Positions 54,701 through 59,159 of a stretch of DNA of 64,000 nucleotides are shown here, piece by piece; positions within the stretch are counted from its first letter, which is position 1; each line of letters starts with the position of its first letter. The stretch covers positions 62,457,920 through 62,521,919 of the forward strand of contig NC_087247.1 in assembly GCF_037042905.1 (NCBI RefSeq). The letters are read 5' to 3'. The DNA comes from Lytechinus pictus. Lineage: Eukaryota > Echinodermata > Echinoidea > Temnopleuroida > Toxopneustidae. The notes beneath the pieces were generated by a model. The model had not been told where the DNA came from. It saw only the letters and a program-made list of their open reading frames with translations, and ran no database searches. The position numbers and the translations under genes were made by a program.

Positions 54701-57489
54701 TCTTCCTTCTTTCAATCCTTCCTTCCTCCATCTCTTTCTTTCTTTTTTCCTTCTTTCCATCTCTCATTTTACCCTTTCTTTATTTTTTATTGCTTCTTCT
54801 TTCTTTCCTTCACTACTTTCTGTCTTTTGTTCTTTCTTTCTTTATTGCTTGTTTCATTTCTTTCCTTCATTCCTTTATTTCTTTTGTTCTTTCTTTCCTT
54901 CTTTAGTTCTTTCTTTTTTTCCTTCCTTCACATCTATCCTTTCTTTACCATTTCTTTTTTCTTCCTTCCTTCCTTTCTTTCTTTTATTCTTTGTTTGTTT
55001 GTTTCTTTCTGTCTTGCTTTCTTTTTGTCTTTCATTCCTTCCATTTTTTTTTGGTGAGATCGTGTTTTTTTCCAGTTGATATTCGTATTTGTTGAGGATT
55101 TGGGAGTAATTTCTGTTGCTATTTTGTGCATTTTGAGAAAAAACATGTTTTCCGTGATTTTCCGTTTGAAAAGCCACTTTCCGTTTCAAAAGGTCGATTC
55201 CATGAATTCCGTCCGTTTTCCGCGATCGCGGAAAATCACTGTCCCTACAGAAATCACAAGAATAAATAATGTATTCTAGATATGGCTGACCTTTGAACTT
55301 CGGTTACCTTTTTTTAACAAGTGGAATGCCTCTGGCTGTCTCACCTGCATCACGTGATTCAATATAGCAGCAGTGCTCACTTTGAAAACTACTATAAAAT
55401 AATTATTCACAAAAAAAACCATTCATATGATATAATACTACGTTCATTGAAATTTGACCTTGATCATGTGACCTAAAACTTGTCAGTGATACTTGATTAC
55501 CCCTATATCCACATGTACTATATCTAGAAACTTTGAAAGTTATGACAGCAATCTAATAATTACCTCTAAAATGGCCAAAGTTCAATGACCTTAAATGACC
55601 TTTGACTTTGGTCATGTGACCTGAAACTTGCACAAGATGTTAAGTGATACTTGGTTACTCTTATGTCCACTTTTTATGCACTAGACCAATACACTTAAAG
55701 GTCAAGTCCACCCCAGAAAAATAGTGATTTGAATAAATAGAGAAAAATCAAACTAGCATAATGCTGAAAATTTCATCAAAATCGGATGTAAAATAAGAAA
55801 GTTATGACATTTTAAAGTTTCGCTTACTTTTCACAAAACAGTGATATGCGCAACTTAGTGATATGCAAATGAGACAGTCGATGATGTGTATCACTCACTA
55901 TTTCTTTTGTTTTTTATTGTTTGAGTTATACAATATTTCATTTTTTACAGATTTGACAATAAGGACCAACTTGACTGAACCATATAGTATTAAACAATGC
56001 TAATTCCACATGTTCAGTGAGGAATTAATTGTTGATTCACTTGACAATGGGGAGAAAATTAGAATATTTCATATTTCCTAATGATAAAATACAAAAGAAA
56101 TAGTGAGTGGATGACGTCATCAGTCGTCTCATTTGCATACCGACAGGATGTGCATATAACTGTTTTGTGAAATTAAACGAATCTTTAAAATGTCATAACT
56201 TTCTTATTTTACATCCGATTTTGATGAAATTTTCAGTGTTATGCTTGGTGGATTTTTTCTCTTTTTATTCAAATTACTTTTTGTTGGGGTGGACTTGTCC
56301 TTTAAAGAGATGATTGTAATTCAACAAATACCTCCAATATGGCCAAAGTTCATTGACCTTAAATGACCTTTGACCTTGGTCATGTGACCTGAAACTCGGA
56401 CGGGATGTTCAAAGATACTTCATTACTCTTATGGCCAAGTTTCATGAATCAGATCCATAAACTTTCAAAGTTATGATGGTAATTCAACAGATACCCCATT
56501 ATGGCCAAAGTTCATTGACCTTTGACGTTGGTCATGTGACCTGAAATTCGCACAGGATGTTCAGTGATACTTGATTACTCTTATGTCGAAGTTTAATGAA
56601 CTAGACCAATAAACATTCAAAGTTATGATGGTAATTCAACAGATACCCCCAATTTGGCTGAAGTTCATTGACTCTAAATGACCTTTGACCTTGGTCATAT
56701 GACGTGAAACTCAAGCAGGATGTTCAGTAATACTTCATTGACCTTATGTCCAACTTTCATGAACTAGGTTCAATATATTTTCAAAGTTGTCCATATATTT
56801 TCTAAGTTATGATGACATTTCAAAAACTTAACCTTGGGTTAAGATTTGGTGTTGACGCCGCCGCTGTCGGAAAAGCGGCGCCTATAATCTCACTCTGCTA
56901 TGCAGGTGAGACAAAAACACCCTGCATATACATGTATACAAAAAAGATCTGCTGAAAATATCTGCCATCCAAAGAGATTCTTCTATCCCAAGTTTAGTCG
57001 GATTTCACAAGTCAATAGTTTTATAGTAATAAGAGAAAAAATAAAAGTCCAATTGTCTAAATTTCAATTTAGTTTACATATTTTCATAAAACATTGCCCA
57101 ATTTTGGAATTTCAGTATCTGTATTTATCTGTTTTATTTTAATTTTTCACAAGATTCAAATTTAAGCTCAAAGATAATATCTATGAAATCACACTATGGA
57201 AGTGAGATTAGCATGTATATTATTAGCATGGATTCTGGCTGGAAAGTTATGATCAGATTCCAGAAAGAAAAAAATTGCTGACATGACTTATCCCCCATTC
57301 CTGGATCTAACGTTAGGTTTTACTAATAATAGTTCATCATTGACATTACTTACCTAATGAATCTTTCTTGGTCTTAATTTCTAAAGATGAGATGGTTCCA
57401 TGTCTTGCAAAACGCTCCCTCAGATCCTTTTCTTTGAGATCATGATGCAAACCTCCAATGAACAATCTTCTCTTCTGTGTGTCTGCCAT
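21697..57489 (-). CDS. NOL8: Nucleolar protein 8 homologue, complete, 14 coding exons
   Basis: NOL8 is an RRM-containing nucleolar protein linked in vertebrates to ribosomal RNA processing. The exons join (57489-57354, 52705-52643, 52410-52332, 50097-49914, 49389-47641, 46476-46189, 45712-45598, 44462-44342, 43912-43829, 43371-43163, 23403-23250, 22589-22510, 22218-22136, 21786-21697) at GT-AG sites in unbroken phase. They encode 1144 residues; vertebrate NOL8 is about 1170. An RRM spans residues about 8-88 (RNP2 LFIGGL 9-14, RNP1-like KTFAHMDI 50-57, then QIQLAKESFL). NOL8-family blocks follow: GTQIEGEKNWIVGKYGRVLP, CCDPSKFSHHLKK, DFEIVRDG, DSDDRESVDTDEL, RFKIKPQYEGEAGQK, FKDPSQLHYDPSRDEHSKYE, KLPEVSKEKFF and the basic tail ending in KSKKL. 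The middle is strongly acidic. The start ATG follows a 5' UTR acceptor by 8 bases. No frameshift or lost splice site was found. Confidence 0.96.
22136..22218 (-). CDS. NOL8: NOL8 coding exon 13 (residues 1088-1115)
   Basis: Acceptor TTTTTGCAG, donor AAAAT|GTAAGT. It encodes VGSQMFCRPKDQATMMTTWQ and EVKSQLQN. It ends in phase 0 and aligns with the segment before the basic C-terminus in vertebrates. Confidence 0.9.
22510..22589 (-). CDS. NOL8: NOL8 coding exon 12 (residues 1061-1087)
   Basis: Acceptor TTCTTGACAG, donor TTACAG|GTAATT. It encodes TVEEEESKGMSVPQAFFFLP then NDPRLT, equivalent to vertebrate RFFFFSKNDERL. Confidence 0.92.
23250..23403 (-). CDS. NOL8: NOL8 coding exon 11 (residues 1010-1060)
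   Basis: Acceptor TTTTCATAG, donor ACAGA|GTAAGT. It encodes DELSRPEKDEDITAGLASSL ... YDSSDEEGDDDGVVDIDPKE. The phase matches exon 10 exactly (G plus AT gives Asp) despite the 19.8 kb intron. The open frame upstream of 23403 is intronic. Confidence 0.88.
24736..24948 (+). pseudogene. RecQ-like DNA helicase N-terminal fragment
   Basis: A 70-codon frame starting ATG encodes LKTEQEEAIHLLLSNKDVMC then ILQTGFGKSLIY. This is the order seen in RecQ-family helicases: a motif 0/Q-type segment (L..EQ.EAI), a short spacer, then motif I with a Walker A (TGFGKS) lysine-serine pair. The frame stops 20 codons later, before motif Ia or the DExH box. No good splice donor is visible. It lies antisense inside the long NOL8 intron. 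A truncated retrocopy, or the first exon of a nested gene, are both possible. Confidence 0.6.
26261..26421. repeat. PIF/Harbinger-like MITE, copy 2, with TTA duplication
   Basis: The ends are TACCTTGGTCACATTTGCT and AGAGCAAATGTGACCAAGGC(A). TTA flanks both sides (26258-26260 and 26422-26424). Inner arms GGCGGCCGTACGGCGAATCG and CGACTCGCCGTACGGCCGCC pair almost perfectly. It shares the AAACGGCTGTNTTCGACT centre with the copy at 18302. Confidence 0.88.
26425..26736 (+). other. Unidentified open stretch after a MITE
   Basis: A continuous frame of about 104 codons runs from the MITE edge to a stop at 26736 (ALVPDDVSFQKYVYNSRKFL ... SSELVLRKV). It is less AT-rich than its surroundings. I recognise no domain, and the start codon of the longer frame lies inside the MITE. 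It could be a gene relic or chance. Confidence 0.25.
27080..27244. repeat. PIF/Harbinger-like MITE, copy 3
   Basis: Arms GACGGCCGTACGGCGAGT and ACTCACCGTACGGCCGCC pair, and the outer ends TACCGCGGTCATTTTTGCTC and AGAGCAAATATGACCGAGGC match the other two copies. TTA follows the right end; the left duplication is not preserved. Confidence 0.82.
27950..28540. repeat. Imperfect GAT/ATGATG microsatellite
   Basis: The plus strand is dominated by GATGATG, AATGATG and GATTATGATTATG words, broken by an 11-base T run near 28055. The 187-codon minus-strand frame across it is a by-product of codon-sized repeats (His/Ile/Tyr/Ser-rich) and not a gene. Confidence 0.8.
30590..30995. repeat. Phrase repeat with AAACATGGG and CCCCAATTTTTAGATA
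   Basis: The words CTAAACATG, CCCCAATTTTTAGATA and GGGTCCAT recur two or three times each within 200 bases. Minus-strand frames across it read THFSGTSPYTLFRKYPPPPG and similar. I recall such text from repeats in other marine invertebrates; this is memory only. Confidence 0.5.
32074..32680. repeat. Palindromic MITE of about 600 bp (AAAGGGGAATCCA ends)
   Basis: Starts TTAAAGGGGAATCCAGCC and ends GGGTTGGATTCCCCTTTAA. Inner blocks also pair, for example GGTGAAAGTTTGAAAGAAAT with the complement of CAAACTTTCACTT on the right. Non-coding interior. Confidence 0.82.
33308..33516 (+). repeat. tRNA-derived SINE, family A copy 2
   Basis: Shares the head GGCGCGATAGCTCAG and the body with the copy at 1426. 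B box GGTTCGATTCC at 33360-33370. The body carries CCCTCGGAGAGGACCTTAAG and the CTCGGTATAACC tail. The A-box region has lost a base relative to copy 1. Not a functional tRNA. Confidence 0.85.
34020..35510 (+). repeat. Tandem satellite array, unit of about 178 bp, about 8-9 units
   Basis: The word GGGATCATAACGAAAGG or a close variant recurs near 34210, 34388, 34566, 34749, 34912, 35092, 35272 and, diverged, 35434. Each unit also has GATAGATCGC, GAGATGTTTGTGACTTCTAT and ACGTTTCCAAC. Two unit types alternate: type A ends TTTGTCGAGAAAATGCATCT and type B ends CATCGTCGAGAAAAGACGTA. One unit (from about 34749) is short by about 15 bases. No open frame spans the array. Confidence 0.92.
36857..37209. 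repeat. AT-rich stretch framed by GTACGGGACAT-type motifs
   Basis: GTGACGTACGGGACATCAC (36857-36875), TGTCCCGTACATCAC (37021-37035) and GTGACGTACTGGACATTAC (37191-37209) share one core in both orientations. The core recurs at 38044, 38283, 38445 and 38463. It may be an old transposon remnant, but clear terminal repeats are not visible. Confidence 0.55.
37787..38720. mobile_element. Inverted-repeat element of about 0.5 kb, interrupted by an insertion
   Basis: The left arm 37790-37912 is one continuous stretch. Its complement is split into 38186-38262 and 38657-38713. Paired text includes GAGGACTCCATGACGATGTC with GACATCATCATGGAGTCCTC, and AACAGGCCTTCATATATATG with CATGTATATGAAGGCCTGTT. The gap is exactly the element at 38265-38656. 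Removing that element and one copy of its duplication restores a simple long-armed MITE. Confidence 0.85.
38265..38656. mobile_element. Nested 392 bp element with CCAATG target duplication
   Basis: The ends GGCGATTCCAT and ATGGAATCGCC are perfect 11-base inverted repeats. CCAATG occurs immediately outside both ends (38259-38264 and 38657-38662), and the host arm has this hexamer once in its intact copy (CATTGG at 37840-37845). Inside the left end lies TGTCGTACGGGACATTTTG. In the middle is a perfect hairpin (38441-38454 with 38463-38476). No coding frame longer than 68 codons, so it is non-autonomous. Superfamily not assigned. Confidence 0.85.
38818..39080. repeat. Two GGATCCAGGATTTT-type repeat starts with poly-C tracts
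   Basis: AATCCAGGATTTTCCAAAGT at 38826 and AGATCCAAATTTTCAAGGGG at 39060 resemble GGATCAATCTAGGATTTTGA near 24480. A run of about 22 C bases lies at 38883-38904. These look like fragments of one dispersed element. Confidence 0.5.
39862..39901 (+). other. Possible first coding exon of a nested plus-strand gene
   Basis: CAACAATGG is a good start context. It opens a 13-codon frame (MEGRSTFGSGGKT plus one base) that runs straight into a strong donor, ACTG|GTAAGT. An acceptor-like TTACAG sits seven bases before the ATG. I could not find a matching downstream exon with confidence, and I do not recognise the peptide. It is antisense to NOL8. Confidence 0.25.
40859..41017. repeat. MITE, GGGGAGCGTTTCAT family, copy 2
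   Basis: Starts GGGGAGCGTTTCATGAAAGG and ends GTTGATGAAACACTCCCC. Inner arms ACTTGTCGGACGTTTTATCC and GACAACTTGTCAGACGGAAA are partly palindromic. The copy at 12391 and the fragment at 10571 have the same block order. The 61-codon frame inside is incidental. Confidence 0.82.
41795..42501. repeat. Dispersed element with GGGACAGTGATTTT end
   Basis: The left end is TAGGGACAGTGATTTTTTTG. The right part (42350-42500: GTGAGATCGTGTTTTTGGCC, CTGTTGCTATTCTGTGCATT) is shared with 55055-55245, where the end is intact as AAAATCACTGTCCCTA, the inverse of the left end here. So both stretches come from one family with GGGACAGTGATTTT termini. Confidence 0.65.
43163..43371 (-). CDS. NOL8: NOL8 coding exon 10 (residues 940-1009)
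   Basis: Acceptor TGTTTGCAG, donor TTGAAG|GTATGA. It encodes a basic stretch (EDMRKEKRKMDEERSKLPEV) that includes the family signature KLPEVSKE, then a TFTFF block. It is followed by the very long 19.8 kb intron. Confidence 0.94.
43829..43912 (-). CDS. NOL8: NOL8 coding exon 9 (residues 912-939)
   Basis: Acceptor CCATCCAG, donor GGAAG|GTGAGT. Joined to exon 8 it reads FKDPSQLHYDPSRDEHSKYE, matching vertebrate FKDIIHYDP...HATYE. This junction fixes the reading frame across the small exons. Confidence 0.93.
44342..44462 (-). CDS. NOL8: NOL8 coding exon 8 (residues 872-911)
   Basis: Acceptor TTTTATAG, donor TTTCAA|GTATGA. It encodes EEKRRSLAILQNMLGTPVLT and onwards to EPNFK; vertebrate NOL8 has EEKKKALNVVQSVL here. 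The final codon is completed by exon 9. Confidence 0.92.
44651..45310 (+). repeat. Three-unit tandem repeat, period 157 bp, in NOL8 intron
   Basis: GGGTAAGATGAAAGCATGTC-type unit starts occur at 44785, 44942 and 45099. Each unit has a TGACCT-rich head (GTGACCTTGACCTTTGAC), then AGGCTTCCTGGGATCCATGC and TAGTATCATACA. A unique leader (from 44651, GTCGCTGGGGTGAGCACA) and trailer (AACGGACGGACACCGAGCC ... GTCCCGTCCCG) frame the array. The unit is non-coding. Confidence 0.85.
45598..45712 (-). CDS. NOL8: NOL8 coding exon 7 (residues 834-871)
   Basis: Acceptor TTTTACAG, donor GAAA|GTAAGA. It encodes LIQMEARYGGDNRFKLDSRF then LDRKDENAGSGSEG. This matches the vertebrate pattern FG.DDRF.MDSRFLE. Confidence 0.93.
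46189..46476 (-). CDS. NOL8: NOL8 coding exon 6 (residues 738-833)
   Basis: Acceptor TTTGAAG before GATGAC, donor CAGAAG|GTAAGT, phase 0. It encodes HITFDSDDGESEGD (vertebrate HIIFGSDSE), an acidic run around SDDDSDDDEEEE, and ends RFKIKPQYEGEAGQK, one of the best-conserved NOL8 blocks. Confidence 0.95.
46690..46800. repeat. GGGCAAGTG phrase repeat fragment
   Basis: CTTGCCCAGGGCAAGTG, GGCAAGAATTTCTC and GATCGGGCAAGTGG repeat the GGCAAG word in about 100 bases after an AGGGCACGACAAACC start. It looks like a small dispersed element in a NOL8 intron. The GC-richer stretch 46930-47200 beyond it has an 88-codon frame without recognisable content. Confidence 0.4.
47641..49389 (-). CDS. NOL8: NOL8 large central exon 5 (residues 155-737)
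   Basis: The largest exon, 583 codons, in phase 0 at both ends. Acceptor CTGAACAG, donor GCTGTG|GTAATT. It opens NWIVGKYGRVLPVVYVRRKD, contains the DPSKFSHHLKK and DFEIVRDG family motifs, then long Asp/Glu/Ser runs (about residues 425-640). Two copies of FEPLILD sit at 473-479 and 553-559. A Lys/Arg/Gln-rich, probably helical segment (about 680-735, KAAKKKLAREEAEKQKQANE) follows. A single giant exon at this place is also a vertebrate NOL8 feature. Confidence 0.96.
49914..50097 (-). CDS. NOL8: NOL8 coding exon 4 (residues 93-154)
   Basis: Acceptor AAATTTCAG, donor GAGAAG|GTATGA. It encodes the basic/acidic linker after the RRM (RLEQERAAACSEIKEDLIVR ...) and ends VPGTQIEGEK, matching the PGTEVPGHK that precedes NWVVSKFGR in vertebrates. 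Confidence 0.93.
50716..52033. mobile_element. Element of about 0.7 kb with AACCCTAAAAGGA ends, interrupted
   Basis: The left end TTAACCCTAAAAGGATGG and the right end AGTCCTTTTAGGGTTAA are inverted. The interior includes CTTTGAAGTCTCGCGCAACT and GCATGCCAAATTTCAGCGTA, text I recall from a repeat seen in several invertebrates. The MITE at 50991-51592 lies inside, which explains the present length of 1.3 kb. Confidence 0.75.
50991..51592. repeat. Palindromic MITE of about 600 bp (AAAGGTTAAGTCCA ends), copy 1
   Basis: Starts AAAGGTTAAGTCCAACCCAG and ends GGCGTGGACTTGTCCTTTAA. Halves pair through TTTCATCGAAATCGGATGTA and ACATCCGATTTTGATGAAAT, and through AAAGAAATAGTGAGTGGGTG and its left-half complement. 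The second copy is at 55695-56305. Confidence 0.88.
52332..52410 (-). CDS. NOL8: NOL8 coding exon 3 (residues 67-92)
   Basis: Acceptor GCTTGTAG, donor ACAAG|GTAAAA. It encodes CMSIYNNTKWNGNTMQIQLA then KESFLT, the last RRM helix and strand. The pattern TKW.G.T.QIQLAKESFL is near-identical to vertebrate NOL8. Confidence 0.94.
52643..52705 (-). CDS. NOL8: NOL8 coding exon 2 (residues 46-66)
   Basis: Acceptor TTTTTACAG, donor AAAT|GTAAGT. It encodes GTPLKTFAHMDIVLTENEMK, which carries the RNP1 strand of the RRM; vertebrate NOL8 has KVFAYINI at the same place. It is separated from exon 1 by a 4.6 kb intron full of repeats. Confidence 0.93.
53285..53560. repeat. Degenerate tandem repeat, GGCCAGTAAT units
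   Basis: Three units of about 70-75 bp each contain a GGGCCAGT or TGGCCAGT word, an AATAGCAAGATTTA-type block and TCGACATGACCAGTAAAAA. The array begins GGGCTCGACACTAGCGCCGG. The minus-strand frame repeats a TGP..F.TG.V.P.NLAIFG pattern. I cannot tell whether that reflects a coding origin. Confidence 0.6.
54046..55055 (+). repeat. Polypyrimidine tract of about 1 kb (CTTT/CCTT microsatellite)
   Basis: The plus strand is almost wholly C and T, built from TTTC, TTCC and CTTT words with scattered interruptions. The 304-codon Phe/Ser/Leu frame and the Lys-rich minus-strand frames across it are artefacts of composition. It lies in the first coding intron of NOL8, so the transcript carries the purine-rich strand. 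Confidence 0.93.
55056..55250. repeat. 3' part of the GGGACAGTGATTTT element family
   Basis: GTGAGATCGTGTTTTTTTCC, CTGTTGCTATTTTGTGCATT and TTCCATGAATTCCGTCCG match 42350-42500 in order. It ends GCGGAAAATCACTGTCCCTA, the inverse of the left end at 41795. Its left part is missing; the polypyrimidine tract abuts it. Confidence 0.65.
55338..56912. mobile_element. Framed tandem array with GTCTCACCTGCAT ends
   Basis: GTCTCACCTGCAT (55338-55350) and ATGCAGGTGAGAC (56900-56912) are perfect inverted repeats. Between them lie about six units of 155-165 bp containing ATGGCCAAAGTTCATTGACC, AAATGACCTTTGACCTTGGT, CATGTGACCTGAAACT and TTCAAAGTTATGATGG. The MITE at 55695-56305 interrupts one unit. The right flank of the array holds GCCGCCGCTGTCGGAAAAGC, which can form a GC hairpin. 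Confidence 0.78.
55695..56305. repeat. Palindromic MITE of about 600 bp, copy 2, nested in the array
   Basis: Starts TTAAAGGTCAAGTCCACCCC and ends GGGGTGGACTTGTCCTTTAA. It shares the block order of the copy at 50991 (ACATCCGATTTTGATGAAAT, CACAAAACAGTGATATGC, AAATAGTGAGTGGATGACGT). It splits a TGACCT array unit, so it is younger than the array. Confidence 0.88.
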
Positions 57490-57497
57490 TATACAAC
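57354..57497 (-). CDS. NOL8: NOL8 first coding exon (5' UTR end and residues 1-45)
   Basis: Acceptor TTTTCAG ends at 57498. Eight UTR bases follow, then ATG at 57489. The exon encodes MADTQKRRLFIGGLHHDLKE and onwards, the beta1-alpha1-beta2 part of the RRM with RNP2 LFIGGL. It ends TTAG before GTAAGT (phase 1). Only 57354-57489 is coding; the upstream UTR exon was not located. Confidence 0.95.
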
Positions 57498-59060
57498 CTG
57501 AAAATGAAGCATGAAGTCAGAATGCAGATAGGCCAATTTCACAGATAATGCTTCTGATAATGGCAGAGTAAACTACAGAAATTGTTTGGTGTATCATGAA
57601 GAAAAGTCTGATTTCGATAATTATTTTGTCAAAACACACAGAATGTATTATTTTTACAAGATTACAGTTCACCCTGATGAGTCAATTTTAATAAAAACAG
57701 AAAAATTAAAGAAAAATATTGGAGGTTTTAATCAAGGATTGAAAGAGTTGTAAATTTTCAAAATTTTGTGATGTCACAGTGTCAGTGAGCACCTCATCCA
57801 TTTGATTTGATGTGTGATATGAATTCCCAAAATCATGAAATTGGCAAAATGTCATTTAGACTCGACTCAAACATTTGAAAGTGATTTTATATATACACAT
57901 CATTTCATACCCCCTTGCCCCTTCTATGTTCTAATCATACTAATCTATCAAACAGAATTTTAGACACATGCTTTAGTCTCTGTACCATCGGTTGTAACGT
58001 TGTTCCATTAAACTAACGTCAAAGACTAAAGCTCCCATCACACTTCGGAATCAGCAGGAATCAAGCAGAACCAGCCAGAATGAAAATTTTTCAAAGTTCG
58101 AGCCATTCTGGAGGGAATTTCGAATTGATCTAACGTTACGGACGCGAGCGTCGCGTAACGCTGGGGAAGTACAATAAGAAACAAGATGGCAGCGTAAACA
58201 TCGGGCAAGTCTCTTCCGTCTTTTCACAATATTTTTTCATTTTTTTGATGAATTCTTGTTTTAAAAATAACGAGAGCGTAGAAATGTCGGAAATAAAGTT
58301 TTATCCCATGTACATGATTTTTAGGTCTAGATCTTTTAGATGGAAAGTAGAAATCTTGGGGGTGAAAGTTTCAGGTTTTGGCTTCCTTTGTTGGGTCTAT
58401 TAGAGAGAAGTCCTGGCTTCGTATGACTATGAGACTAACCTTAGTTTACGTTAGTAAAATGATTTTTACTCTCTACTAGAACTAGAAGCCGCCTGGCTAA
58501 GTGGAGCCGAGCCTGCACGAACATCGCCTGAGGTACGTACCGTACGGTTGGCTTATAAATTTCTATAAACCCTAACTTTTTAATTTTACACAAATCACAA
58601 TACCTATTACCGGTACATTACTTAGACTTAAGTTAGAAACTTAGTCTTAAGGCCCGTTTACACCACATCCGGCACGGCGACCGTGCACGGCACCACGGCA
58701 ATCCTGCACGGCAAAAAAAAATCGATCCCTACTAAATCCTATGAAACTGTTTCCACTTCAACGGTGCTGTGCCGTGTTGTACAACACGGCGTAATTTGCC
58801 GGATTTGCAGATCGATCAGCAAGCCATTTTCAGAGCACGGCACACGGTTTTTTCACTTCTGGCCAATCACAGTCCAGATAAATTACGTCATTGCCCACAT
58901 ATTTTCTGATCAAGCGACAAATCGCCTGCGGTGATAGTCTATGGGAGTTTACGTGTTAAATGCAAAATCGCACATACACGTAGGTCTACGTGTATTACCT
59001 GCTGAAGAGAGGTGACTGAAGGAGGACTTGATCTTGCAATTCTTGGTCTGGTAAGAAACT
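57498..59060. promoter_or_regulatory. NOL8 upstream region, possibly shared with a divergent gene
   Basis: NOL8 must have a UTR exon upstream of the acceptor at 57498. Candidate donors on the minus strand include CAGCAG|GTAATA at about 58998. On the plus strand a donor, GGTCTG|GTAAGA, lies at 59050 and another, CTGAG|GTACGT, near 58532. This is consistent with two divergent transcripts starting here. No TATA box or CpG island was clear enough to mark. Confidence 0.3.
58648..58940. repeat. GGCACGGC-rich repeat starting GGCCCGTTTACACC
   Basis: GCACGGC and its complement GCCGTG recur about eight times in 200 bases, in a block opening TTAAGGCCCGTTTACACCAC. The AACGGTGCTGTGCCGTG text in the middle pairs with CACGGCACAC. 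It is more GC-rich than its surroundings. It looks like a small dispersed element; ends are uncertain. Confidence 0.45.
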
Positions 59061-59159
59061 AATTAAGAACAAGTGTCATTTCGCATACTGTAGAACCGAG
59101 CCCCAGAAAGTAGAGCACAAGAAAATAAGGCCAAATAATATGAGGCCGGAAATAATAAT

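Noticed and set aside
54165-55079. 304-codon plus-strand frame, Phe/Ser/Leu-rich, resembling a multi-pass membrane protein
   Set aside because: It is a by-product of a CTTT/CCTT polypyrimidine tract; three frames are open together and the residue content follows the repeat.
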